A stretch of 64,000 bases of DNA, taken from Streptomyces sp. NBC_01689. GTDB taxonomy: Bacteria; Actinomycetota; Actinomycetes; Streptomycetales; Streptomycetaceae. The notes below the pieces were generated by a model. The model saw nothing but the letters and a program-made list of their open reading frames with translations. It had not been told where the DNA came from and did no database searches. The DNA is taken from NCBI RefSeq assembly GCF_036250675.1, contig NZ_CP109592.1, positions 9,548,001-9,612,000 on the forward strand, given 5' to 3'. Shown piece after piece: positions 26,366 to 35,017 of this stretch. Position 1 is the first letter of the stretch. Each line of letters opens with the position of its first letter. A program made the translations under genes and the position numbers.

Positions 26366-26816
26366 AGCCGTCCGGGACGCTGCCGAACGGGACCCATGGC
26401 CCCGGCGGGGGACACGTGGCCACCGACTGCGACGGCGTCCGCCGAGCAGGATCGTTCGCGGATCGCGTCCTTCGCAGCCTGTCCACGGTGGTCCGCGCAA
26501 GGAGCGCAACTATGCCCCGTACGCCAAGACGGGCACCGAACTTGTGGCCCTGAAGGACCGCGCGTTCGACGAGCTCGCGGCCCGAGATGCCCGACGGGAA
26601 GGTGCCGGCCCAGGTCGGTGGGAGGGTGCGGGCCGTCCGGTTGGGCTGGACCGAGGGTCGGCACGTACTGCTCAGGCATCACGTGTTCGATTCCATCCCG
26701 GCGACGGCGCGTGCCCGCACGCTACGCGTGCCCGACGCCGAGTGCCGGGTCCTGGGGCAACATCCGAGGTCATGGCCGTACTATCCCCTTTCACAGATGT
26801 GATCAAGGGGTGGGCA
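26366..26816. other. Region without an intact gene; coding-like fragments
   Basis: Two plus-frame fragments look coding-like but lack starts and family signatures: YAPYAKTGTELVALKDRAFD in frame with about 26510-26580, and PAQVGGRVRAVRLGWTEG followed by VLGQHPRSWPYY at about 26595-26790 in another frame. They may be remains of one frameshifted gene. A weak DevR-like palindrome (GGGACCCATGGCCCC, about 26389) precedes them. Confidence 0.35.
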
Positions 26817-27611
26817 GTGAAGAACGTCGTCATACGAAGATGGTCCGTCGGCGCCGCAAGCGTGGTCCTGGGCCTCGGAGCGGTCGGCTGCGGTGGCCAG
26901 AAAGGTGGGGATTCCACCGCAGGCCATGCGCCGGGCGCGGAGAACGCCGCACGAACGGCTTCCGCCGGGACGCCGACACCGCAAAGTCCGGCACGGCGCC
27001 CGCTGACGCAGGATCAGCTCGAACGGGCGGTGGTCGACAAGCGGGACTTGCCGGGGTGGACCATCTCCAGGCTGGGCGCCGGCACGGACGGCTTCGGCGA
27101 TGGCACCGTCAGTGCCCTGCGCGAGGAGGGCACGCATCCGGCGTCCTGCGCGCCGGTCGGATCAGCCTTGTCGGGGGCCAGCAAGTACACCCCGCTCGGC
27201 AGTGTGACGCGCATGGTCCAGAACGAGGGCGTCATATCCACCATGCACCTCGTGTCCTATCGTGCGGCCGACGCCGTGCGGGTGATGGACGAATTGCGGT
27301 CGGCCCTGGCGACGTGCACCAGCTACACGATGACGTTTCCGGCGGATACGACCTTCGAGAAGTTGGCGCCCACCGGTGATCCTCACCAGGGCGAGGAGGG
27401 TGTCTCCTTCCGGCTCGACGTCGTGGATCGCTCTCCCGGCGGGGACAGCGATCCCTACCGGAGGCTCCAGAGTTACCAGGTCATCCGCTCCGGTTCCACC
27501 GTGGCGGTCTTTGATGCGGTCGATGTGGATGTCTACAGGCTCAAGAAGATTCCCGCCGCCCTCGTCACCGCCCAGATGAAGGTCCTGGAAACCGGCGGCC
27601 ATCAGCGGTAG
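26817..27611 (+). CDS. Secreted lipoprotein of unknown function
   Basis: A 264-residue protein with a lipoprotein signal: basic N-terminus (VKNVVIRRW), hydrophobic core, and a lipobox LGAVGC placing the lipidated Cys at about residue 25. A Thr/Ser/Pro-rich linker (about 30-62) precedes a globular domain beginning LTQDQLERAVVDKRDLPGWTISRL. The latter resembles PknH-sensor-like or DUF lipoprotein domains of actinomycetes, but I cannot name it with confidence. The GTG at 26817 is chosen because it gives a proper signal peptide and is preceded by AAGGGG. Confidence 0.7.
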   Translation: MKNVVIRRWSVGAASVVLGLGAVGCGGQKGGDSTAGHAPGAENAARTASAGTPTPQSPARRPLTQDQLERAVVDKRDLPGWTISRLGAGTDGFGDGTVSALREEGTHPASCAPVGSALSGASKYTPLGSVTRMVQNEGVISTMHLVSYRAADAVRVMDELRSALATCTSYTMTFPADTTFEKLAPTGDPHQGEEGVSFRLDVVDRSPGGDSDPYRRLQSYQVIRSGSTVAVFDAVDVDVYRLKKIPAALVTAQMKVLETGGHQR

Positions 27612-27889
27612 CGCCTGGCCTCCCGCGTGCGCCGGTTTCCGTGGTTGACGACTGAAGTCCCCGTACGCGCAGCTGGTTATCGGACCTTGGCCCGCCGAGA
27701 GCATGCAGGGGACGGCCTGGGAGCGTCAACCGGCTCTGAACACCGTTGGTGGTCTCCGGCGCGGCGTCGGTGAGGAGGTGCATGAGCGCGGAGCGGTTCC
27801 GGTCTGGATTGTCCGGTGCCGGGGGGCGTCCTGGGCTTTTTGTCGGGGCGCGGTGGTCCTCGAGGTGGGGTGGATCTGAGTTTTGTGTA

Positions 27890-28231
27890 TTACTCCTCGA
27901 AGTGCAGTGCCAGTGCGCGGAGGATGTCAGCGGTCGATACGTCTGCGACGCCGTCGTCGTGTGCCTCGGCGAGGGTGACGAATGCCAGGGTGAATGCGGC
28001 TGCCATCTGTTCGATGGCCGGTGACCATTCGCGTTTGACGGCCACAGTCACGTCGCGGGCGGTCGCGTCGGGAGCGAACGCCAGCTTCGGCATCAGGTCT
28101 GTCAGGAGCGACGGGATCATCGTGGATGCCGGTTCGTTGTCCCGGTCTGGGCTTTCGCGGGCCAGTCGCCGCTTCTCGAGGGCTTCGGTGAGTACGGCAA
28201 CGACTCCCTGTAGTACCTCGCGCTGTTCCAT
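27890..28231 (-). CDS. Small hypothetical protein
   Basis: A 113-residue protein (from the ATG at 28231; an alternative ATG at 28264 adds 11 residues). It is rich in charged and aliphatic residues with amphipathic stretches (EVLQGVVAVLTEALEKRRLA, AIEQMAAAFTLAFVTLAEAHDDG, ADILRALALHFEE), so it is probably an alpha-helical cytosolic protein. The amino-acid balance is far more gene-like than the frames around it. No known domain was recognised. It lies between the lipoprotein gene and the transposase debris. Confidence 0.5.
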   Translation of the reverse strand: MEQREVLQGVVAVLTEALEKRRLARESPDRDNEPASTMIPSLLTDLMPKLAFAPDATARDVTVAVKREWSPAIEQMAAAFTLAFVTLAEAHDDGVADVSTADILRALALHFEE

Positions 28232-28479
28232 GCGCGGCAGCCTACGGTTCCTGTGCGTAGCCATGATGCAGGTTCGCAGGGGCTGTTCGTGTGGAGAGGT
28301 GGTGACTTCGGCCATCCTGTCAGGGCCACGGGTGCAGCCGTGGCTGGCGGAGGTGGCCGCCAGGCATTTCCTGCTGGACCGTCGACGAGGGAGAACTGTT
28401 CACCGTCCTGTTGTTGGAGTTGTGGTTGTACGCGGGCACGGGCATCACGCTGCAAAGATCGCTCGTTGACCTCAGCATG

Positions 28480-28990
28480 GCAGTGATCTTTCGGTTCCCC
28501 TGGCCGCACTCGAAGCGTTCCAGGGCGTGGAGTCGAGCCAGCTTCCGCGCGGCTCTTCCGACGTCGGGCAGCACGCCGCCTTGCGCGTAGGTGTCACGAT
28601 GATGCTGTGGACGGCCGCTGAGGCCGGTGGTGTGGCCGGCCGGGATCGGTGGCGTGGCTGGGCCGCCAGGCTGCGGATGCGGGGTGTCGCGTCCGCCAGG
28701 GGCGTGACCTGGGTGACGTGGTGTCGGTTTCCGCTGGTCAAAGATACAGGTGGAGGCGTTCTGTGCCGGTCGGTGATCACGTGGTGCTTGCTGCCGGGCC
28801 GGGCGCGGTCGACCGGTTAAGGTCCTGTGTGAGCCCCCGTTTGAGGGTCCGGTCGTGCGAGCCGTCGGCCGCGGCGTCCTCCAGGTCCGGGAGCCCGGCC
28901 TTATGGAGTTCCGCGAGGAGGCTTTTGTGCAAGCAGGGCCAGACTCCGGCCCCGGTCCCGGCCGGACGCCCCGAACCGTGCCATGACCCG
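28480..28990 (-). pseudogene. Degenerate IS5-family-like transposase
   Basis: Fragments of one transposase occur in successive minus frames: HKSLLAELHKAGLPDLEDAA and DGSHDRTLKRG (about 28970-28840), HHVITDRHRTPPPVSLTSGN followed by RHHVTQVTPLADA (about 28785-28690), and ARLHALERFECGQGNRK (about 28535-28490). The order and the strings (DRHGTP-like, SLTxGNRHDVTQ, C-terminal LHxxRRLRxRWER region) match IS5/IS427-type DDE enzymes. At least two frameshifts and large losses separate them, and terminal inverted repeats were not found, so the element is dead. Confidence 0.6.
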
Positions 28991-29100
28991 AGAGGCCCTC
29001 GCCACCGCCCCGCGCCAGGAACCCGCCGCGCGTGGTCGAACATCGTTGCGGGCGGCCTCGCATGGAATTCAGGCGTTTGGGCCTGGCACATGATCCAGGA

Positions 29101-29220
29101 TGACCCCATGACCCCATGACCCCATGACCCCATGACCCCATGACCCCATGACCCCATGACCCCATGACCCCATGACCCCATGACCCCATGACCCCATGAC
29201 CCCATGACCCCATGACCCCA
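29101..29220. repeat. Fifteen perfect tandem copies of an 8-bp unit
   Basis: The unit TGACCCCA is repeated 15 times without a mismatch over 120 bp. Because 8 is not a multiple of 3, every minus-strand frame reads the same 8-residue repeat (GHGVMGSW) with no stop, while every plus frame meets TGA. The repeat ends 14 nt before the DUF6221 start region. Perfect identity implies recent expansion by slippage. Confidence 0.95.
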
Positions 29221-29234
29221 TGAGCCATGACCTT

Positions 29235-29546
29235 GTGACGTTCTTTCACGCACGGCTGGATGAGGAGGCCGACCTGGCCTGACGCTGCGACGGTGACGGT
29301 CGCGGAGAGTGGACTGCTCACGGGTACACGGTGAACTTCTGCCAAGCGGAACTCTCCGGCGTCCGTCCGACGATCGCCCTGTACATCGCGCTGCACGACC
29401 CCGCTCGCGTTCGGCGGGAGGTCGAGGCCAAGCGACGTGTGCTCGCCCGTCATGTACTCAGTTCTGCCGCGGGCGACTCCGAACTACCGTGGGACAACCG
29501 CGATGACTGCCGGTACGACGGCGTTACCTTACTCCGCTCACCCTGA
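29235..29546 (+). pseudogene. DUF6221-family protein, broken
   Basis: From the GTG at 29235 the frame encodes VTFFHARLDEEADLA, then meets TGA at 29280-29282, then continues in the same frame with LYIALHDPARVRREVEAKRRVLARHVL and ELPWDNRDDCRYDG. These are the hallmark parts of DUF6221 proteins, small actinomycete proteins of unknown role often found near mobile or phage DNA. The segment between the two parts is shortened, and after CRYDG the usual C-terminus is replaced by VTLLRSP and a stop. The gene therefore has a nonsense codon and a lost 3' end. Confidence 0.65.
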
Positions 29547-30529
29547 ATTCTTTGGAGTGTGTGCCTGTGGGTTTTTGACTGTCGGTGCGGTGGTCAGTGG
29601 CGTGACCGGGCGTCTCTTTCGTGGTGTCGTTGGGGCACCGTTTTTCGGCAGCAGATGGACGTCTGGGAGGACTGTGGGAGTGTCGTCGCGGGTTCCGTGC
29701 TCTTGGCTTCGGTGTGGGCGTTTGTGAACATGTTTGTCTGCTCGGTGTGGATCGGGGGCAGGCCCAGGTATCTCCGTATTTGGCCGTCCAACACTGCTTT
29801 TTGTGCGGGGTGTCGGTTGCTTGTAGCACCTTCCGTGGTGGATGGTCTGTGGCCTTGGTTTTCTTCGCGTGAGCGGAGATGTCCGGCGATGTGCCGGAGC
29901 AGTTCTTGACGCTGCTGGACCTTCTTCCGGGGCTTTCCTTTTTCCTGGGGCGGTGGGCCGGGTGCTGCTCTGCTGGTGGGGCTGGCAGTGGTGCCGAGTT
30001 GTTGTCCACCGCGCGTTCGGCACCGTCGTTTCATCGGATGTCGTCCGGGTGGCGGACGGGTCATCGTGGGAGTCGTGGCCCTGGTGGATGCCGGGCGTGA
30101 GCATTGCCGGGGGCGGTTCGCCTGAGGTGGCCGGATTTCTGTTTCTCGGGGTGGGACGTATTTCACTGGCCACAGTGACTTCAGGTGTGGACTGCGGACG
30201 GGATCTCGGTTGAGGGACCGGGAGGATGAGGAATTCATGGCGTTCGCCGCTGCGCGTTCCGGACCGGTGTTTTGTCCGATGCCCGGTGAGAGTTGGTCCA
30301 GTCCGGGACTGTGTGTTCTTCGCCTGGCCGGCTTGATTCCTGTCTTTGGGGTCATGATGTGCGGGCCTGGTGGCCCGGCTGGGGCCTGCCTCGACGTTGG
30401 TGTGCTTTGGAGCTCGGAGAGTGTCGAGCTCATGGGTTGTGTCGGTTGGGGTGTGTGAGGGGCTTCGTTCGCCGATCGCTGGGCGGGTGGTGGGGTTGGG
30501 TTGGTGGGTGGTGGTGGGTGGTGGGTGGG
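29547..30529. other. Gene-free region of lower GC with strong G/T skew
   Basis: About 980 nt with no frame on either strand that shows a start, a ribosome binding site and a family signature. The plus strand becomes rich in G and T (many TTT, GTG, TGTG runs), and overall GC looks lower than its neighbours. It separates the debris zone from the signalling locus. Confidence 0.5.
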
Positions 30530-31498
30530 TTAGGTGTGGGGGGTGGTGGTGAGGTGGGCGGTGAAGGTGGTGGTGTTGTTTTGGGTGGCGGTGACGTGGG
30601 TGGTGTGGGTGGTGGGGGTGTGGGTGGTGGTGATGTAGGTGGGGGTGTGGTGTTCGGTGTAGCGGTGGAAGGTGGCGTGGAGGGTGGTGAGGTGGGTGGG
30701 GGTGGGGTGGGTGTGGGTGTGGGTGGCTTGGCGGGCGGCTTCGAGGAGGACCATGCCGGGGATGTGGTCGGTGGTGTGGTCGAAGAGGATGGGGTGGTGG
30801 GGGTTGGGGGTGAGTTGCCAGGTGTGGGGGGTGGGGGTGGGGGTGAGGACGAGGTCGAGGGGGAGGTGGCGTCCGTAGGGGGTGGGGTCGGTGGTGGTGG
30901 GGGTGGTGGGTGGTGTGGGGGTGGGTTGGTGGGTGTGGGGTTGGCGGAGGCGGTGGTAGGTGGTGGGGGTGAGGCAGGTGAATTGGCCGCCGCCGGTGGC
31001 GGTGGTGTGGCCGTTTCGGGTGATGTTGATGTGCATGGTGAAGTCGGCGAGGCGTTTGCCTTTGTAGCGGAGGGTGGTGCAGGTGGTGGTGAGGGTGAGG
31101 TCGGTGGGGGTGGGGCCGATGGTGAGGTGTTGGGGGTGGGTGGTGAGGTGGATGTTCCACATGAGGAAGTGGTGGTCGAGGGGGACGCCGAGTTCGGCGT
31201 GGGCGAGGTAGAGGCCGGTCTGGCGGATGGTTTCTGCGGCTTGGAGGGGGTCGTGGTGGGTGGCGTGGGGGGTGGTGTAGAAGGTGTGGGTCCGGGGCCA
31301 TTGGGCGGTGAGGGTGTAGTGGTTGTCGCCGGTTTTCTCGCTGCCGGTGAGGAAGACCTCGGCGAGGCTTTTGCGGTGGACGTATTCGCGGGGGACGGTG
31401 GTGGTGAGGCGGGGCATGGGGGTGGGGGGTGCGGGGGGTGGGGGTGTGGGGGTGTGGGGGGTGGGGTGGTTGTCCGGGTGGACGGTGAGCAGGGTCAT
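30530..31498 (-). CDS. AfsA/ScbA-family gamma-butyrolactone synthase
   Basis: A 322-residue protein with two AfsA hot-dog repeats. The first contains VPREYVHRKSLAEVFLTGSE, and QTGLYLAHAELGVPLDHHFLMW is the conserved helix and strand. The second contains DHIPGMVLLEAARQATH. AfsA-type enzymes condense a beta-ketoacyl chain with dihydroxyacetone phosphate to begin gamma-butyrolactone synthesis. Composition is extreme: His, Thr and Pro dominate the variable parts because codons are almost all CAC, ACC and CCC, mirroring the G/T skew of the opposite strand. ACGGAG precedes the ATG at 31498, and an ARE-like operator lies about 55-80 nt upstream. Confidence 0.88.
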   Translation of the reverse strand: MTLLTVHPDNHPTPHTPTPPPPAPPTPMPRLTTTVPREYVHRKSLAEVFLTGSEKTGDNHYTLTAQWPRTHTFYTTPHATHHDPLQAAETIRQTGLYLAHAELGVPLDHHFLMWNIHLTTHPQHLTIGPTPTDLTLTTTCTTLRYKGKRLADFTMHINITRNGHTTATGGGQFTCLTPTTYHRLRQPHTHQPTPTPPTTPTTTDPTPYGRHLPLDLVLTPTPTPHTWQLTPNPHHPILFDHTTDHIPGMVLLEAARQATHTHTHPTPTHLTTLHATFHRYTEHHTPTYITTTHTPTTHTTHVTATQNNTTTFTAHLTTTPHT

Positions 31499-31550
31499 GG
31501 GGGTCTCCGTTGCGCCGTTGGGTGGGCTGGGATCGACCGTGCAGGGTCAT

Positions 31551-31577
31551 AAGATACGAACCTACCGGTTTTCTTTT
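31551..31577. promoter_or_regulatory. ARE-like operator upstream of the afsA homologue
   Basis: The stretch around AGATACGAACCTACCGGTTT, followed by TCTTTT, matches the gamma-butyrolactone-receptor element (AnAnACnnACynnnCGGTTT). It lies 53 nt upstream of the afsA-like start, so a receptor bound here would block that gene's promoter. Confidence 0.7.
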
Positions 31578-31831
31578 CAAGGGTGGGCGGGGAATTTCGC
31601 GGGCGGTGGTCGGGTGTGGGGGCCGGGTGGTGCGGGGGTGCGGGGGGTGGGGGGTGCCGGGCCGGCGGTAGGGGGCGGGGGTGGGGCGGGGGTGGGGATC
31701 TTCGGGGTAAACGGGGGGTTGTATTCCGTTCTGGTGGTGTCTTCCGTGGGTGCGGGGTGCTGTGCGAGGCTCGGGGGCGGTGGCTCGGCGGGGGTGGGGC
31801 TCTCGCGGTGGGCGGGTGTCGGGGGCTATGG

Positions 31832-31854
31832 TGAAACCGGCTGAGCGGTTTGGT
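31832..31854. promoter_or_regulatory. Second ARE-like palindrome near the afsA homologue
   Basis: AAACCGGCTGAGCGGTTT (31833-31850) has perfect AAACCG/CGGTTT arms with a 6-nt centre and TGGTT following, typical of receptor operators. It is about 335 nt upstream of the afsA-like gene. It could mark a rightward promoter or a second control site. Confidence 0.55.
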
Positions 31855-32125
31855 TCGGGTGCTGTTTTGGGTGGGTGCCGGTCTCTGCCGTGAGCGGGCC
31901 GGGACCGGGCGCCGGGCGCCGGGCGCGGGCGCGGGTGCGGGCCTGGGCGGGGGCCTGGGCGGGGGCCTGGGTGGGGGTCCGGGTGGGGCTGGTCCGGGCG
32001 GCGGGGGGTGTGGTGGTGGGGTGCGGGCCGTGTGCCGGGGCGGGTTTGGTGCAGGTGCGGTGCGGTGCGGTGTGGTGGCGGGTGCGGGTGTCCGGGGCGG
32101 CGGGTGCGGGTGGTGCCGGGTCGGG

Positions 32126-32225
32126 GTGCGGGGGGTGTGGGGCGGGGGTGCGGGCCTGGCGGGGTTGGGGGTCTCGTGCGGGGGGTGTGGGGCGGGGGTG
32201 CGGGCCTGGCGGGGTTGGGGGTCTC
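32126..32225. repeat. Perfect 50-bp tandem duplication
   Basis: Positions 32126-32175 and 32176-32225 are identical and begin a third partial copy. It lies in the non-coding G-rich region. Confidence 0.9.
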
Positions 32226-32355
32226 GTGCGGGGGTGCCGGGGTGGGGGGCTGGTCGCGGGGGAGGTGTGGGGGTGGGTGGTGCGGATTCGGGGGTGGCCG
32301 CGGCGGGGCGCGGGGCCGGCGGGCTGGGGCGTGCGGGTGGCCGTGGAGGCTGTCG

Positions 32356-32421
32356 GCGCAGGAGCGCAGGAGCGCAGGAGCGCAGGAGTCCAGGGGCGCA
32401 GGGGCGCAGGGGCGCAGGAGT
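32356..32421. repeat. 9-bp tandem repeat array
   Basis: About seven units of GCGCAGGAG or its variant GCGCAGGGG follow one another. The array is non-coding. Confidence 0.85.
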
Positions 32422-33094
32422 CGATGAGTTGAGGGGCTCGGGTGCAGGGGCCGGTCCGTGGAGTCTTGGGGCTTGGGGGTGCTGGGGCTTGGGTGCTTGT
32501 GGGCTTGGACGCTTGTGGGCTGTGGGCTGTGGGTTGGGGGTTGGCGTGGTTGCTGCGTTCTGGTTCGTGGGTGGTGCGGGGTGTGGGGGTGTGGTGGCCC
32601 CGGCTGCTGTGTGAGGTGATGACGGTGGTGTGATGCGGGGCCTGGAGCGTTTCCGGCTGGGTGGTCCTGGGCCTCGTGCAGGGGGTGCGGTTCCCGGGGG
32701 CCGGTTCCCGGGGGTCGGAGGTCGGGGGTCGGGGGTCGTGGTTTCTGGGTGGTGCGGGTCTCGGGTCCGGGTGGTTCCCGGTGGTGAGGTTGTCGGGGTG
32801 TTGGGGCGAGTGTCGGGTGTCGGGTGGTTCCCGGACGTGGGCGGTTTGCCGGTGGGGCGGTGTCCGAGAGGGCGGGCGTCCGGGGGTTTGTGGGGGGTTG
32901 GTTCCTGAGGGTGGGGTGTCGGGGGGCTGCGGGGGGTGGGGTGTGCCGGGGGGTGGGGGGAGCTCGGTGGTGGGCGGGGGTGGGTCATGGGCCGGCGTTT
33001 TGTCATGGTTTGTTGTTGGTGTTTGTTCGTATTGCTGTGTTGGTTCGTGTCGTTGTGTTTTTCCGGTGTTTTCGGTGTCTGCGGGGAGGGTCTG

Positions 33095-35017
33095 ATGGTG
33101 CGTCGGATGGATGGGCGTGAGCAGGGTCGCGGTGAGCTGGACGCAGCGGCCGGGCCGGGTGGGAGCGGGGCGGTCGTGGGCGGGGTGGCGGGGCCGGCCG
33201 GGAGCCGGGCGTGTGCGGGGGGCGGAGTGCCCGTGGTCGCGGGCGCGGCAGATGTGGGGGGTGTGGCCGGTGTGGCGGGCGTGGCGGGGGCCGGGAATGC
33301 GGAGGGGCCGGCCGGGGGCGGGATGCCGGTTGTGGGGGGAGCGGCCGGGGGCGGGATGCCGGTTGTGGGGGGAGCGGCCGGGGGCGGGATGCCGGTTGTG
33401 GGGGGAGCGGCCGGGGGTGGGGTGGCTGTGCCGGGTGTGGTGGAGGGTGCGGCGGTGGTGGTGGGGCTGGCTGGGCCGGGTGGTGGTGGGGGGTCTGCGG
33501 TTGTGCGGGCTGGGGTTGGTGGTGGGGGGTCTGCGGGCGGGTCGGCGGGTGGGGGTGGGGGGTGTCCGTTTGTGTTGGATGTGTTGGGGCGGGATGTGCA
33601 GGGGGAGGCGGCGTTGTTGCGGGGGCGGGGTGCGGTGTCGCGGGTGGTGTTGCCGGGTGGGGTGGGGGCGTGGGTGGTGACGGATGCGGGGGTGATGCGG
33701 GGTTTGCTGGCGGATGGGCGGGTGTCGAAGGATGCGTATCGGCATTGGCCGGCGTGGCGGCGGGGTGAGGTGTCGGGGAGCTGGCCGTTGGCGGTGTGGG
33801 TGTCGGTGCAGAATCTGGTGACGTCGTACGGGGCGGAGCACCGGCGGTTGCGGGGGTTGATGGCGTCGGCGTTCACGGCGCGGCGGGTGGCGTTGCTGGC
33901 GCCGCGGGTGGAGGAGATCGCGGCGGGTCTGCTGGAGGAGGTCGAGGCGGCGGCGGGGCGTGGCGGGGGTGGGGTGGTGGATGTGCGGGAGCTGTTCGCG
34001 TTGCCGTTGCCGGGGCGGGTGATGCTGGAGCTGTTCGGGATTCCGGAGGAGTTCCGGGGGCCGTTGCGGGAGATCATCGACGGGTTCTTCGACACGGGGG
34101 TGTCGTCGGAGCGGGCGCAGGCGAATTACCGGGCGTTGTACTCGACGATGGGGGAGCTGGTCGCGTTCAAGCGGCGGTGTCCGGGTGAGGATCTGACGAG
34201 TGCGCTGATCGCCGCCGGCGGCACGGACCGTACGGACCGTACGGACGGCGCGGGCGGCGCGGGCGGGGCGGGTGGTGCGGGCGGCACGGGCGGGGCGGGT
34301 GGTGCGGGCCCTGCGGGTGGTGCGGGTGGTGTGGGCTTTTCCGGGGCTCAGGGGGTTGTGGGTGCCTCGGGTGTTGCGGGTTCCCCAAGTGGTGTGGGCG
34401 GGGCGGGTGTTGCGGGTGTGTCGGGTGCTGAGGGTGGTTCGGGGGGTGGGGGGTTGAGTGAGAAGGAGATTGTCGACAATTTGATCATGTTGTTGAGTGC
34501 GGGGTGTGAGCCGACGGTGAATCTGCTGGGGAATGCGGTGGCGTTGTTGCTGGGGGACCGGGGGCAGTTGGAGCTGGTGCGGTCGGGCCGGGTGTCGTGG
34601 GGGGATGTGGTGGAGGAGGCGGTGCGGGTGGAGGCGCCGGGGGCGAATGCGATTTTGCGGTATGCGGTGGAGGATGTGCGGGTGGGGGAGACGGTGATTC
34701 CCGCGGGGGATGCGCTGGTGATGTCGTTCGCGGCGGCGGGGCGGGATCCGGGGGTGCACGGGGCGGATGCGGATGTGTTCGATGTGACGCGTGGGACGCG
34801 GCGTGAGCATCTGTCGTTCGGGTACGGGGTGCATTACTGCCTGGGGGCGCCGTTGGCGCGGCTGGAGGCGGAGATCGCGTTGCGGGCGTTGTTCGGGCGG
34901 TTCCCGCGGATGCGGGCGGCGTTCGGGCCGGGGGAGTTGCCGCGGACGGAGTCGTTCATCTCGAACGGGCCGCGGGTGCTGCCGGTGATACCGGGGCCGG
35001 CGGCCGCGGTGGTGTGA
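33095..35017 (+). CDS. Cytochrome P450 with Gly/Ala-rich N-terminus and insertion
   Basis: A 640-residue P450; ordinary bacterial P450s have about 400. The core shows ExxR (EEAVRVEAP, about 515), an I-helix (IVDNLIMLLSAGCEPTVNLL), and the haem loop FGYGVHYCLGAPLARLE with Cys582. About 155 low-complexity residues precede the core, including three 11-residue repeats, and a 75-residue Gly/Ala/Val stretch interrupts it just before the I-helix. The I-helix reads AGCEPT where AGxETT is usual, so the oxygen-activating Thr position is Pro. GGGGAGGG precedes the ATG at 33095, but an internal start is possible. Placed between afsA-like and receptor genes, it may tailor the signalling lactone. Confidence 0.85.
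   Translation: MVRRMDGREQGRGELDAAAGPGGSGAVVGGVAGPAGSRACAGGGVPVVAGAADVGGVAGVAGVAGAGNAEGPAGGGMPVVGGAAGGGMPVVGGAAGGGMPVVGGAAGGGVAVPGVVEGAAVVVGLAGPGGGGGSAVVRAGVGGGGSAGGSAGGGGGCPFVLDVLGRDVQGEAALLRGRGAVSRVVLPGGVGAWVVTDAGVMRGLLADGRVSKDAYRHWPAWRRGEVSGSWPLAVWVSVQNLVTSYGAEHRRLRGLMASAFTARRVALLAPRVEEIAAGLLEEVEAAAGRGGGGVVDVRELFALPLPGRVMLELFGIPEEFRGPLREIIDGFFDTGVSSERAQANYRALYSTMGELVAFKRRCPGEDLTSALIAAGGTDRTDRTDGAGGAGGAGGAGGTGGAGGAGPAGGAGGVGFSGAQGVVGASGVAGSPSGVGGAGVAGVSGAEGGSGGGGLSEKEIVDNLIMLLSAGCEPTVNLLGNAVALLLGDRGQLELVRSGRVSWGDVVEEAVRVEAPGANAILRYAVEDVRVGETVIPAGDALVMSFAAAGRDPGVHGADADVFDVTRGTRREHLSFGYGVHYCLGAPLARLEAEIALRALFGRFPRMRAAFGPGELPRTESFISNGPRVLPVIPGPAAAVV
33311..33409 (+). repeat. 33-bp coding tandem repeat in the P450 N-terminus
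   Basis: Three identical 33-bp units encode three copies of AGGGMPVVGGA. A fourth degenerate unit follows. The unit length keeps the reading frame. Confidence 0.9.

Larger units (their letters stand above)
31578..33094. other. 1.5-kb G-rich non-coding region
   Basis: Long open frames exist in several phases, but they encode only Gly/Val/Arg/Trp low-complexity strings and have no family signature. The plus strand is packed with G-runs (G-quadruplex-prone) and tandem repeats. It separates the divergent afsA-like and P450 genes; besides the two ARE-like sites I see no other element. Confidence 0.5.

Noticed and set aside
29101..29220. CRISPR array
   Set aside because: The repeat is 8 bp with no spacers, so it is a simple satellite.
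30293..31552. Plus-strand Gly/Val frame of 419 codons
   Set aside because: It is antisense to the afsA-like gene, whose family motifs are clear.
31850..32614. Possible glycine-rich protein
   Set aside because: No ribosome binding site or conserved motif, and the composition simply follows the local G-richness and tandem repeats.
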